A stretch of DNA of 64,000 bases, taken from positions 186,001 to 250,000 of the forward strand of contig JAWVFQ010000004.1 in assembly GCA_033856025.1 (NCBI GenBank). Reading direction: 5' to 3'. The notes under the pieces are model-generated. The model worked only from the letters and a program-made list of their open reading frames with translations. It was not told the origin of the DNA and searched no databases. Positions 7,329 through 15,571 of the stretch are shown here, one piece after another (the first letter of the stretch is position 1; each line of letters opens with the position of its first letter). The stretch comes from AC-38 sp033856025. Its GTDB lineage: Bacteria; Actinomycetota; Thermoleophilia; Solirubrobacterales; Solirubrobacteraceae. The position numbers and the translations under genes are program-made.

Positions 7329-9746
7329 GTGAGGGGGGTCCTGGCCACGACCGCGTGCGCGGCGCTGCTGGCGGCGGCGGCGCCGGCGAGCGCGCGGATC
7401 GTGCGCTCCGAGAGCCTGCTGCCGCCCGGCCAGAGCGGCTTCGTCTCGGCTCCGGGGCTGGCCGACGGGACCGGCTCGCCGCACCTCTACGACCAGCTCC
7501 AGCCCTACATCGACTTCCACTGGAAGCCGGCGACGTTCAACCTGCCCGGCTCGGTGGAGACGCCGCGGCCCGGGATCCGGATCGTGCGCGACGCCTACGG
7601 CGTCCCGGCGGTGACCGGCGCCACCGAGGAGCAGATGTGGCGCGGCGCCGGCTACGCGATCGCGCAGGACCGGCTCTTCGAGTTGGAGCTGTTCCGCCGG
7701 GCGACGACGGGGACGCTGGCCTCGATCGCGGGCCGCGAGCGCGTGCCCGACGACAAGATCGTGCGCCAGGACTTCTACACGCCGGCCGAGCTCGACCAGC
7801 AGTTCGCCGCGCTGCCGGCGGCCATCCGCGCGCGCTTCGAGGCCTACCGCGACGGGATCAACGACTGGATCGACCACGTGAAGTCGTCGCCGGGCGACAT
7901 GCCGGGGGAGTTCGCCGCGGTGGGCGAGGCCGCGCCCGATCCGTGGACCGTGCGCGACTCCGTGGCCATCGGCGTCTACCTGGCCCGGACGATCCCGACG
8001 AACGCCGATCCCGAGGGGCTCGAGCTGGCCAACCTGCGCGGGCTGCAACTCGGGGGGGTGCGCGCGCTCCAGGCGCTCGTGCCGCTGCGTACGCCCGGTG
8101 CGTTGCCGACGATCCCGGCTGCGAACGGACGCTTCCCCTCCCAGCCCGGGCGCACGCTGCGCCAGGAGCGCCGCGCCCTGACCCGGTCCGTCGCCTTCGC
8201 GCGCGGGCTGCCCTTCCCGTCGGGCGCGCCCGCCGACCCCACCGCCCTGCGCGCCCGCTCCCCGGCCGCCCGGATCCTGGGCCCCGGCGGCTCGTGGATG
8301 TTCGCCGTGCGCAACCGGGCGGCGCACCGGGCTTGGCTCTACAACGGCCCGCAGCTGGGGTTCAGCGCGCCCGAGAAGATCGTCGAGCTCGAGCTGCACG
8401 CGCCCGGCTTCGACGCCCGCGGGCTCACCGCGCCCGGGGCGCCCATCATCGGCGCGGGCCATAACGGCCACATCGCGTGGGGCATAACCAGCGGCGCGTC
8501 GGACCTGGACGACCTCTACGCCGAGCGGCTCATGCCCGGCGATCCCGAGGCGTACACGTTCCGCGGCCAGGTGCGCCGGATGGACTGCCGCGACGAGGCG
8601 ATCGCCTACCGCAGCCCGCCGTCCTCGCTGATCGGCCTGGCCAGCGGCCGCGTGCCGCCGCCACCGGAGTCCGGCACGCAGAGCGTGCGGGTCTGCCGGA
8701 CGGTCCACGGTCCGGTGGAGGCGCGCGCGGGCGGGATCGCCTACGCGCGGCGCCACTCGATCTGGATGCGCGAGCTCGAGAGCGTGGTCGGGCTGGACGC
8801 GCTCAACCGCGCGCGCGACATCCGCGAGGTCGACGCCGCGGTGCGCCGCGTCACGTGGAACGAGAACGTCCTGGCGGTCGACAGCGCGGGCAACATCGGC
8901 TTCTGGCACCCCGGGCTGCATCCCCTGCGCCCGACCGGCTGGGACGAGCGCCTCCCCTATCCGGGGACCGGCGAGGCGGAGTGGCGGGGCCTGCGCTCGC
9001 GCGACACGATCCCGTCCGTCATCAATCCGCGACAGGGGTGGCTGGCCAACTGGAACAACGTGCCCTCGGCGGGCTGGACGTCGGGCGACGGGACGGCGCG
9101 CAAGCGGATGGACGGGGCGTTCTTCCGCGGCGGTCTCCTGTTCCCGGCCGTCAGCGCCCTGGCGCGCCGGCCGTCCTGGGACGGGCTGAGGGCCGTGGTG
9201 CGCCGGGTGGGGACGACGGCCCAGCAGTACCCCAGCGCGCGCCGGCGCCTCGTCGTGGCGCGGCGCGGGCTGACGAGCGGCCGGGCGCTGACGGTGCTGC
9301 GGACGCTCCTGAGCTGGGACGGGTCCTACGACCGGGCCGACTCCCAGCGGACCGTGGACCCGGGCGTGGCCACGTGGGACGCGTTCCGCGCGGAGATCGC
9401 CACGAACGCGCGGACGCGCATCGGGAGCGCCGCGGCGGGCTGGCTGGCCAACGAGGGCGCGCTGCAGTTCAACAACGCGGGCTACCACCAGGGCGCGCCG
9501 TATCACTACTTCGACGCGACGCACCTGGAGTCGTACGGCCTGCGCACCGAGACGACCGCCGGCTACCGCGCGGCGGCCGAGCGCGCCTTCGACGCCCTGG
9601 TGAAGCGCTTCGGGTCCTCTGATCCGGCCCGCTGGCGCGAGCCGCGGCGGATGTTCGACTTCAACGGCCTGGCCGGCGCCCAGCCCCCGCCGCTGCCGTT
9701 CTTCGACCGCGGGACGTTCGAGGAGCTGCTGGAGGTCGGGCTCTAG
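7329..9746 (+). CDS. Secreted penicillin acylase-family (Ntn) amidohydrolase
   Basis: About 805 residues with signal peptide VRGVLATTACAALLAAAAPA. The alpha-chain part carries IRIVRDAYGVPAV and YAIAQDRLFELELFRR, both typical of the penicillin acylase family. The autocatalytic site is GPGGSWMFAV near residue 320: the Ser after GG would become the beta-chain N-terminal nucleophile, although the usual GSN is GSW here. The beta-chain has GHNGHIAWGIT and NWNNVPSAGW, also family hallmarks. Members hydrolyse amide bonds of beta-lactam side chains, acyl-homoserine lactones or N-acyl amino acids; substrate cannot be assigned. An ATG at 7302 could extend the N-terminus by nine residues, but the GTG gives a cleaner signal peptide. 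Confidence 0.88.
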   Translation: MRGVLATTACAALLAAAAPASARIVRSESLLPPGQSGFVSAPGLADGTGSPHLYDQLQPYIDFHWKPATFNLPGSVETPRPGIRIVRDAYGVPAVTGATEEQMWRGAGYAIAQDRLFELELFRRATTGTLASIAGRERVPDDKIVRQDFYTPAELDQQFAALPAAIRARFEAYRDGINDWIDHVKSSPGDMPGEFAAVGEAAPDPWTVRDSVAIGVYLARTIPTNADPEGLELANLRGLQLGGVRALQALVPLRTPGALPTIPAANGRFPSQPGRTLRQERRALTRSVAFARGLPFPSGAPADPTALRARSPAARILGPGGSWMFAVRNRAAHRAWLYNGPQLGFSAPEKIVELELHAPGFDARGLTAPGAPIIGAGHNGHIAWGITSGASDLDDLYAERLMPGDPEAYTFRGQVRRMDCRDEAIAYRSPPSSLIGLASGRVPPPPESGTQSVRVCRTVHGPVEARAGGIAYARRHSIWMRELESVVGLDALNRARDIREVDAAVRRVTWNENVLAVDSAGNIGFWHPGLHPLRPTGWDERLPYPGTGEAEWRGLRSRDTIPSVINPRQGWLANWNNVPSAGWTSGDGTARKRMDGAFFRGGLLFPAVSALARRPSWDGLRAVVRRVGTTAQQYPSARRRLVVARRGLTSGRALTVLRTLLSWDGSYDRADSQRTVDPGVATWDAFRAEIATNARTRIGSAAAGWLANEGALQFNNAGYHQGAPYHYFDATHLESYGLRTETTAGYRAAAERAFDALVKRFGSSDPARWREPRRMFDFNGLAGAQPPPLPFFDRGTFEELLEVGL

Positions 9747-9848
9747 GGCCGGGCCGGGCCGGGTTGGCCGGCCCGCCCGGCGTGAGCGCGGGGTTGCGCG
9801 CGCGCATTAGGATCAGCCGGATTCTGGATCCGAGACGGGAGGGCAGCG

Positions 9849-10334
9849 ATGGGCTCGCGTTACGAGGCGAAGATCAAGGAGGGCGCGAGGCCCTTCCTGG
9901 AGGACGGCGAGGAGGTGCTGGCGGCCATCGTCGCGCGCCCGCGCGGCTGGACCGCGTCGGTGGCCGGGCATGCCGGCCCGGGCAACGTGGCCGCCTCTAT
10001 GGGCCGGCGCAAGCAGGCCGGCAACGTGGCCGCGGCCGACGACGCCGGCTTTGCGCTGGCCAGCCCCATGGCGCTGGCGGTGACGGGCTCGCGCCTGCTC
10101 TCGATCGAGATCGGGTCGCCGATAGGCCTGGGGATCGGCGGCAAGGTCAAGCAGCTCGCCGGCTCCGCGCCGCTGGCGGACGTCGACTCCATCGAGATCA
10201 AGCGCCTGGCCGCCGGGAAGACGGTGACGGTGACCGTCCGCGGAACCCCGTTCGCGCTCGAGGCGAACGCCACGGCGGACGCCAAGGGCCTGGTGGCGGA
10301 GTTCGAGCGCGCGAAGTCGGGGCAGACGGCTTAG
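9849..10334 (+). CDS. Hypothetical 161-residue protein, possible PH-like domain
   Basis: No family recognised with certainty. The ATG at 9849 is preceded by GACGGGAGGGCAGCG, a good ribosome-binding site. The N-terminal third is charged and helical (SRYEAKIKEGARPFLEDGEE). From residue ~75 on the pattern alternates as in small bacterial beta-barrels: MALAVTGSRLLSIEIGS, then PLADVDSIEIKR and KTVTVTVRGTPFALEA, closing with a helix AKGLVAEFERAKS. This resembles bacterial PH-domain (bPH) proteins, where a phrase 'VTGSRLL' opens the barrel. No signal peptide or membrane segment is seen. It stands alone, with neighbours on either side not obviously related. Confidence 0.7.
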   Translation: MGSRYEAKIKEGARPFLEDGEEVLAAIVARPRGWTASVAGHAGPGNVAASMGRRKQAGNVAAADDAGFALASPMALAVTGSRLLSIEIGSPIGLGIGGKVKQLAGSAPLADVDSIEIKRLAAGKTVTVTVRGTPFALEANATADAKGLVAEFERAKSGQTA

Positions 10335-10446
10335 CGGGGGAGCGGTCGCCGGGGCCGGCGGCTAGCGGGAGGCGACCAGGACCGACGCGCCGCCGTAGGC
10401 GTGCGCGCCGGCGGCCCTTGACGGCCTTGCCGGCGCGGAGGCGTCG

Positions 10447-10746
10447 TCAATGGATTCCGTTGAACTTGAACCGAGGGTGTGCGGCCGACCCAACGAGCTC
10501 ATAGTAGGCCGTGAGTTGACTGTGCAGGTCGTAGTTGAAGTTGTCCTCTGAGTCATGATTGGTGCCGGCGACGACGTAGGCCCGAGCCCAGCACGAAGTT
10601 CCGTCTGCGAGCTTCGCGTAATTCGACAGGTCGATCGTGGCCGTGTCGCCCTCCTTGACCTCTTTTGTGCGGTCGGTCTCTCCTCCGTTCCATTCGAGCG
10701 CGAATGAAGAGACACAGTGGGCGCTGTTTTTGAAATTCACGTACAT
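10447..10746 (-). CDS. Small hypothetical beta-rich protein of low GC
   Basis: A 99-residue protein behind the ideal ribosome-binding site GGAGGTCCAC-ATG, so the start is firm. It has no signal peptide or membrane segment. The sequence is polar and aromatic with short strands (MYVNFKNSAHCVSSFALEWN, then KEGDTATIDLSNYAKL, ARAYVVAGTNHDS and TAYYELVG), like a single small beta-sandwich or lectin-like fold. Two Cys residues are present. Base and codon use are distinctly lower in GC than all neighbours, and the upstream 100 bases are AT-rich, which suggests recent transfer. I do not recognise the family. Confidence 0.75.
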   Translation of the reverse strand: MYVNFKNSAHCVSSFALEWNGGETDRTKEVKEGDTATIDLSNYAKLADGTSCWARAYVVAGTNHDSEDNFNYDLHSQLTAYYELVGSAAHPRFKFNGIH

Positions 10747-11150
10747 GTGGACCTCCTAAGTCCGGCTGACCGATGTGCTGTGCCACCGGAGAGCGATAGA
10801 GAAGGCAAGAGAAGCCTTTTACGAATCCTGAGCAGACTACTGTTGCTCACCGTTTTGTGGCATTTTATTTGTATGAAATCCAGGGCGCAGTGCTCAGCGG
10901 CCAACTACGCCGGCCCCGACGCTATGGCCCGTTGGTGCATCCCGCCCTACCCGCTACGTCGCGCCCATCTTCGGCCTGGCCCGGCACCGGCGACCCCCCG
11001 GCGCTAACGGCCTGCGGCGCTCAGGCTCCGTCCAACTCGCCTAGGCCGCCTACGGCAGGTCGCGCAACCACGGTAGAACGTGATTCCCGAGCCCGCTGCG
11101 CGACGCTGGGTAGAACCAGCAACGTGACGGGTTCCCGGCTTCCCGGCCCA
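10747..11150. other. Intergenic stretch with low-GC leader, no gene seen
   Basis: About 400 bases between the 99-residue gene and rnpB. The part from 10790 to 10880 is strikingly AT-rich for this genome (TTTTACGAATCC, GTGGCATTTTATTTG) and is the likely promoter region of the minus-strand 99-residue gene. The rest returns to high GC and contains only frames without start signals or plausible composition. Confidence 0.5.
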
Positions 11151-11153
11151 TAG

Positions 11154-11178
11154 AAAAGCCCCGCCGGAGCGGGGCCTT
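11154..11178 (-). terminator. Rho-independent terminator of rnpB
   Basis: On the minus strand GCCCCGC-TCCG-GCGGGGC is followed by TTTT, directly after the mature RNase P RNA end. This is a perfect 7-bp stem, tetraloop and U-tract. Confidence 0.88.
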
Positions 11179-11514
11179 TCCTTAGCGAGCCTGTAAGCCG
11201 GATTCTGTCTAGAGCAGCCATCCATCTTTGCGGCCTACCTGGACCTGGGCGGGCAGCCTCGTAGCGGTCCTGCTCGGCCTTGCATCGGGTGGGGTTTGCC
11301 TGGACGCGCCGCGTCGCCGCGACGCCGGTGCGCTCTTACCGCACCATTTCACCCTTACCGGCCCGGGGGCACGTGCGTCCCCGGACGTAGGCGGTGTGTT
11401 TCTGTGGCACTTTCCCGCGGGTTTCCCCGGGTCGGCGTTACCGACCACCTTGCCCTGTGATGTCCGGACTTTCCTCGAAGGCAATACCTCCGCGACTGCT
11501 TGACTCGCCCCTCC
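11179..11514 (-). ncRNA. rnpB: RNase P RNA, class A
   Basis: The catalytic RNA that removes 5' leaders from tRNA precursors. Read on the minus strand the universally conserved blocks appear in order: GCGAG at the 5' side of P1, GAGGAAAGTCCGGACATCAC (CR-I), GGGCAAGGTGGTCGGTAACG, GGGTGAAATGGTGCGGTAAGAGCGCACC (CR-II/III region), the loop GGCAAACCCCACCCGATGCA, and the 3' block AGACAGAATCCGGCTTACAG ending in CTCGC, which pairs with the 5' GCGAG. Length of about 335 nt is right for class A. Exact ends are approximate to a few bases. Open frames through this region are not genes. Confidence 0.96.
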
Positions 11515-11704
11515 AGCGTAGCGCCCGGAGGCCGCACCACCAAGAACTGCAGCCGGGTTCCCCACCGGCGAGCGCGGCTGAAGCTCGTCCCGCCAGCCGC
11601 CGGCTGACGAGCCTCAGCGGGTGGCTGGCCAGGACGCAGGGAGGGGGACAGTGCTCCCGGCACGGCCCCCTCCCGAGGACGCCGCCAGGCGCGCGCTGAG
11701 GCCG

Positions 11705-11992
11705 TCAGCCGCCTACTTGGTAGTTCACGTTGCCCTTGTCATCCTGCTGCGTGACGCGCACGGTCGCGACCTGGCCGGTGACCGTGGTGGCCTTGCACGT
11801 GAAGGTGTTGCCCTTCTTGACCTTGACGTTGCTCGGGCAGTCGACCTTCTTGACCTTGACGCCCGTCTGCTTCTCGATGCCCTGCTTGATCTTGCCCTCG
11901 AGCTTGCCGGTGTCGAGCTTCTTGTCCCCACACCCGGCCACGGCGAGCGCGGCGACGGCGAACAGGGGCAGGAGGAGGCGGTGACGCGTCAT
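11705..11992 (-). CDS. DUF4333 lipoprotein
   Basis: A 95-residue lipoprotein. The N-terminus has basic residues MTRHR, a hydrophobic core and the lipobox LAVAGC, so it should be lipidated at Cys21. The mature part is short and Lys-rich: GKIKQGIEKQTGVKVKKVDC, then FTCKATTVTGQVATVRVTQ. The DUF4333 pattern is a conserved disulfide pair plus VDCP followed by a G-x-x-F-x-C. The family is common on actinobacterial surfaces and of unknown function. It lies 50 bases after the zinc-ribbon gene of the lexA unit and could be read through from lexA. Confidence 0.88.
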   Translation of the reverse strand: MTRHRLLLPLFAVAALAVAGCGDKKLDTGKLEGKIKQGIEKQTGVKVKKVDCPSNVKVKKGNTFTCKATTVTGQVATVRVTQQDDKGNVNYQVGG

Positions 11993-12042
11993 CGATCCTC
12001 TTTCGGTGGCTGGGCGCCGAACACTAACCGGCGCCCGGAGCG

Positions 12043-12387
12043 TCAGGCCAGCTCGGAGCCGCAGCGCGCGCACTGGGCCTCGACGGCTCCGCCGGCGCGG
12101 GCGCGCAGGGCTCCGTCGCACACCGGGCACGCCGCGGGCGCGCCGGCACCGATCGCGGCCCAGGCGCCGGAGACGAGCTCGTCGAGCGTGAGGCGACCGT
12201 GCGCGAGCCGGTGGACGCGGGCGGGCCGGGGCTCTGCGGCCGGCGCGACCGGGTGCCGGACGGGCGCGGCCTCTGAGGCGACCGCGACGCGCGCGGAGTC
12301 GCGGAAGGGACCGCGCCGTTCCGGCGCGGGATCCGCGCTCGGAAGCGTGAACAGCGGCGCTGCGGTTGTAGCCATGGCTGTGGTCAT
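12043..12387 (-). CDS. Small zinc-ribbon protein coupled to lexA
   Basis: A 114-residue protein whose ATG overlaps the lexA stop (TGATG), so it is co-transcribed and very probably translated by re-initiation. The N-terminal ~60 residues are low-complexity and Ala/Pro-rich. The C-terminal 55 residues start with a helix LTLDELVSGAWAAIGAG and end in a zinc ribbon, CPVC-x14-CARC. No known activity. Because lexA is autoregulated by the box at 13047, this gene should be SOS-inducible, which makes it a candidate uncharacterised damage-response protein (inference). Confidence 0.8.
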   Translation of the reverse strand: MTTAMATTAAPLFTLPSADPAPERRGPFRDSARVAVASEAAPVRHPVAPAAEPRPARVHRLAHGRLTLDELVSGAWAAIGAGAPAACPVCDGALRARAGGAVEAQCARCGSELA

Positions 12388-13007
12388 CAGACCCTCCTGA
12401 GCAGGCCCACGACCCTCCCGAGGACGCGGACCTCCTTGGAGCGGATGGGCTCCATCGACGTGTTCTCCGGCTGCAGGCGCACGTGGTCGGCTTCGCGGAA
12501 GAAGCGCTTGACCGTCGCCTCCTCTCCCACCAGCGCGACGACGATCTCGCCGTCCTGGGCGGTGTCCTGGGGCTGGACCACCACGTAGTCGGCCTCGAGG
12601 ATGCCGGCATCCTTCATCGAGTCGCCGCGGACGCGCAGGAGGTACTCCCCCGCCTCGCCCCCGGCCACGCCGGGGACGTCCACGTAGTCCTCGATGTTCT
12701 CTTCGGCGAGCACGGGCTGGCCCGCGGCGACCTGACCGACGAGCGGCAGGCCGCTGGGCTTGACGAGGCTCTTGACGCTGTCCGCGGCACGGTCGAACAG
12801 CTCGATCGCGCGGGGCTTGGACGGGTCGCGGCGCAGCAGGCCGATCTTCTCCAGGTTCGCGAGGTGCGCGTGCACCGTGGAGGAGGAGGCCAGCCCGACG
12901 GCCTTGCCGATGTCCCGGACGGTCGGCGGATACCCGTACTTGGCCGAGTACTTCTTGATGAAGTCGAAGATCTCCTGCTGACGCTTCGTGAGGTCCAGGT
13001 CCACCAT
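12387..13007 (-). CDS. lexA: LexA, SOS repressor/autoprotease
   Basis: A 206-residue repressor of the SOS regulon. The N-terminal winged helix (TKRQQEIFDFIKKYSAKYG, then VRDIGKAVGLASSSTVHAHL) binds the CGAAC-N4-GTTCG box. The linker contains the self-cleavage site Ala95-Gly96 in VAAGQPV. The S24 catalytic dyad is Ser130 in RGDSMKD and Lys167 in EEATVKRF. Length and motif order are normal. An identical-type box lies 40 bases upstream of the ATG, so it represses itself. Downstream the zinc-ribbon gene overlaps its stop. Confidence 0.98.
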   Translation of the reverse strand: MVDLDLTKRQQEIFDFIKKYSAKYGYPPTVRDIGKAVGLASSSTVHAHLANLEKIGLLRRDPSKPRAIELFDRAADSVKSLVKPSGLPLVGQVAAGQPVLAEENIEDYVDVPGVAGGEAGEYLLRVRGDSMKDAGILEADYVVVQPQDTAQDGEIVVALVGEEATVKRFFREADHVRLQPENTSMEPIRSKEVRVLGRVVGLLRRV

Positions 13008-13046
13008 CGATAGGTCTCCTCTAGCCGCCGGTTCGAGCCGTCAAAA

Positions 13047-13060
13047 CGAACATGTGTTCG
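13047..13060. promoter_or_regulatory. LexA (SOS) box at lexA
   Basis: CGAACATGTGTTCG, 40 bases upstream of the lexA ATG. It is the same 14-mer as the imuB box on the opposite strand. It gives autoregulation of lexA and the downstream zinc-ribbon gene. Confidence 0.94.
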
Positions 13061-13139
13061 GGAAGATAGCGGGGGTCGTGGACGGAAACAAGCGTTCCGT
13101 CCGCCGCCCCCGTCCCCCCGCCTATACTGGCCGCCCCCA

Positions 13140-13225
<86 letters not shown>

Positions 13226-13300
13226 TGCTTCGCCGTGTCGCGACGGATTCGCGACGATGGCGGCCAGACCCGTCACATGCCCGCGGCTACCGTCGGCGCG

Positions 13301-13765
13301 ATGACCTTCGAGCTCGAGCGCCTGGCCTACGAGACGGCGCAGCGGGCGCTGGACAAGCAGGAGCGGCTGCTGGACGACCTGCGGTCCCGCGCCGGGGTGC
13401 TCGTCGCCGTCTCCTCGCTGGCGACCTCCTTCCTCGGCCAGTCGGCGTTCCGGCGACCCCCTCTCGCGCTCGCCGGCCTGGCGCTCGGCGCGTTCGTCAT
13501 CACGTTGGCGGGCAGCCTGTACGTGCTTGCGCCGCGAGACAGCCTGGTGTTCTCCCAGTCGGGCCCGGTGGTTTACGAGACGCTCTTCGGGTACCGCGAC
13601 GAGCCTTCCGAGATTTACGTCCGGCTGGCGTACGAGCTCGACGACTACAGGTCCGCCAACCACGTCGAGGTCCGGCAGGTCGGACGCGTCTACCGCTGGA
13701 CGGCCGCAGCTCTGCTGGTTCAGATCTTGGCTATGACGGCCCTGGTCACCGGTACGATCGCGTGA
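13301..13765 (+). CDS. Small coiled-coil membrane protein of unknown function
   Basis: A 154-residue protein (MTFELERLAYETAQR...); an ATG at 13277 would add eight residues. The N-terminal 35 residues are a charged amphipathic helix (RALDKQERLLDDLRSR). This is followed by a hydrophobic segment AGVLVAVSSLATSFLG, then a clear transmembrane helix LALAGLALGAFVITLAGSLY. A ~60-residue cytoplasmic-looking loop follows, with acidic and aromatic residues (FGYRDEPSEIYVRLAYELDD), and a last helix LLVQILAMTALVTG. The layout recalls small helical membrane proteins of the SLATT type, but I cannot confirm homology. It sits 75 bases after tRNA-Leu with its own start, and no partner gene is evident. Confidence 0.72.
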   Translation: MTFELERLAYETAQRALDKQERLLDDLRSRAGVLVAVSSLATSFLGQSAFRRPPLALAGLALGAFVITLAGSLYVLAPRDSLVFSQSGPVVYETLFGYRDEPSEIYVRLAYELDDYRSANHVEVRQVGRVYRWTAAALLVQILAMTALVTGTIA

Positions 13766-13865
13766 TCGTGGCCACCGGATCACCGCACGCCGACCGTCCT
13801 CCCCCGCGCCCACCGCGGATGCCGCTCAGCGCCGCGGTGTCGGAACTCGGTGGGCCTTACAAGCC

Positions 13866-13890
13866 GCGCAGGCCGCGGCGCGGCCTGCGC
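13866..13890. terminator. Strong GC hairpin between convergent genes
   Basis: GCGCAGGCCGC-GGC-GCGGCCTGCGC is a perfect 11-bp inverted repeat with a 3-base loop. It reaches the stop codon of the subtilase gene and lies 100 bases after the convergent membrane-protein gene. There is no U-tract on either side, so it would act as a bidirectional or factor-assisted terminator. Confidence 0.6.
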
Positions 13891-15512
13891 TACCTGATCC
13901 GGGTGATCGTCAGGCGGTAGGCCGCGTCGAGCGGGGCGCCTGAGGCGATGTACGGGTTGACGAGGACCGTTCGCCCGCTGCGGTTGTTGTTGCGGAAGGT
14001 GAAGCTCTCGGCGCGCTGGCCGCTGCGCTCGGAGTGACGCAGGCGTCCGCGCGTGCCCGCGACGGACCGCACCGCGCCGCTGTACAGGTCGAGGTCCGGG
14101 TCGCCGGCGCTGACCGTCATGCGGAAGCTCGTCGTGCTGCGCGGCGCGAGGACGACGCGGTAGACGTCGGCCGGGTCCTCGAAGCGGTCCAGGGTCGCGA
14201 CGAGCGACTTCGAGCGGTCGGCGCGGCCGAAGATCGGCGGGTCGGCCTTGGGGAAGCGCCGGCCGTTGACCCATTCGGCGTCGTCGTTGGGCTCCAGCGG
14301 GTCGGTTGGCGGGACGCGGTTGGCCAGCGCGTCGCGCAGGTTCACGCGGCCGTAGCCGAAGCGCTGGTCCCAGCCGCGCCGTCCGAGGTCGTCGGCCGAC
14401 TCCTGCAGCACGGACTGGACCTGCCCGGCCGAGAGCTCGGGCCGCACGGCGCGCAGCCACGTGGCCACCGCCGCCACGATCGGCGAGGAGAAGCTGGTGC
14501 CGTCGAGGTTCGTGTACCCGTCCTTCGTCCCGTCGGTGTCGAACTGCACCGGGACCGGCAGCAGGACCGTGTCGCCCGGCGCCGACACGTCGATCGCGCC
14601 GTTCTCGTTGGAGAAGTCCGCGGACGTGTTGTCCTGCTTGAGCGCCGCGGCCGTGATGACGTGCGGGTCGGTGGCCGGGCGCGAGAGCGGGTTGCCCTCG
14701 TTGAACTCGTTGCCCGCGGCCGCCACCAGGGCGATGCCCGCGCCGAACGCGCGCTGCGTGGCGACCAGGTGGGCGAAGCACGAGGCGGTCGGGAACCCGT
14801 AGCTCATGTTGATGACCGACACGTGCGCGGCGGTCGCCCGGTTCACGCTGCCCGTGATCGTGCTGCAGGCCACGCCCGCGTAGCTGGGCGCGAAGATGCG
14901 CATCCCCGGCCAGATGCCGACTATGCCCACGCCGTTGGCGGGGGCGCCGGCCGCGCCGGCCACCGCGGTCCCGTGCTCGTCCGGGGGGGTCCGGGTGCCG
15001 GTCTGGACCATCCCCTGCATGTCGGGATGGTTGGGGTCCCACTCCTCCTCGATGATCCCGAGCACGGGGCTCTGCGCCGTGACGGGCGGCGGGGTCAGGT
15101 TGAGGTCGACCACCGACGGCAGCCACCACTGCTGCGGGGTCAGGGGGTCGGAGGGCATCCCCTCCTTGGTGGCCAGCGCGTCGGGCTCGGCCATGGCCAG
15201 ACGGCCCGCCAGCTGCAGCGCGCCCGCGAGCTCGCGAGCGCGGCGCTTGGACACGACGTAGATCCCGGCGCTGGGCACGACCGGGCGGGCGCCGTAGCGG
15301 GCGGCGATGCGGGCGGTGGCGGCACCGGGCCGGCCGCCGACGATCCACGTGCCCGGCGCCTGGCGCACGCTCGCGGCGCGCGCGTCGCCCGGCAGCTGGA
15401 GAGGAGCGGGCGCGGCGGCGGTGGTGGGCGCCTTCGGACCGGGTGCGGCGCCGGCGGCCGGGGCGAGGAGCGCCACCAGGGCGACGGCGAGGGCGAGGGC
15501 GCGGACGGACAC
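13890..15512 (-). CDS. Secreted subtilisin-like (S8) protease with variant catalytic Asp
   Basis: About 540 residues. GTG 15512 is chosen because GAAAGGG precedes it and the product opens with a classic signal peptide (VRALALAVALVALLAPAAG). Residues ~50-115 resemble an inhibitor-type propeptide. The catalytic domain has His in PDEHGTAVAG (~180), the oxyanion Asn in VAAAGNEFN (~267) and Ser in LDGTSFSSP (~340). At the Asp position the usual VIDTG is IIEEEWDPNHPD, so a Glu (~155) aligns with the catalytic Asp. The C-terminal ~130 residues after PLEPNDDAEWVNGR are a prepeptidase C-terminal (PPC) beta domain. Secreted; substrate unknown. It may be active with Glu, as in sedolisins, or may be impaired. 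Confidence 0.88.
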   Translation of the reverse strand: MSVRALALAVALVALLAPAAGAAPGPKAPTTAAAPAPLQLPGDARAASVRQAPGTWIVGGRPGAATARIAARYGARPVVPSAGIYVVSKRRARELAGALQLAGRLAMAEPDALATKEGMPSDPLTPQQWWLPSVVDLNLTPPPVTAQSPVLGIIEEEWDPNHPDMQGMVQTGTRTPPDEHGTAVAGAAGAPANGVGIVGIWPGMRIFAPSYAGVACSTITGSVNRATAAHVSVINMSYGFPTASCFAHLVATQRAFGAGIALVAAAGNEFNEGNPLSRPATDPHVITAAALKQDNTSADFSNENGAIDVSAPGDTVLLPVPVQFDTDGTKDGYTNLDGTSFSSPIVAAVATWLRAVRPELSAGQVQSVLQESADDLGRRGWDQRFGYGRVNLRDALANRVPPTDPLEPNDDAEWVNGRRFPKADPPIFGRADRSKSLVATLDRFEDPADVYRVVLAPRSTTSFRMTVSAGDPDLDLYSGAVRSVAGTRGRLRHSERSGQRAESFTFRNNNRSGRTVLVNPYIASGAPLDAAYRLTITRIR

Positions 15513-15571
15513 GAACGCCCTTTCTATCACCCCGGTCACATGCATGTGCGCGACCGGTAGCGTTGCGCGCC

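Noticed and set aside
4527..9524. Minus-strand open frame of 1665 codons
   Set aside because: High GC keeps frames open. Only its last 340 codons (from ATG 5549) are a gene; the rest is antisense to the penicillin acylase and off-frame to the LLM enzyme.
10717..11007. Plus-strand 96-codon frame in the AT-rich leader
   Set aside because: It overlaps the ribosome-binding site and promoter of the minus-strand 99-residue gene and has no own signals.
11209..11699. Open frames through rnpB
   Set aside because: They lie over the RNase P RNA and its promoter and have no ribosome-binding site.
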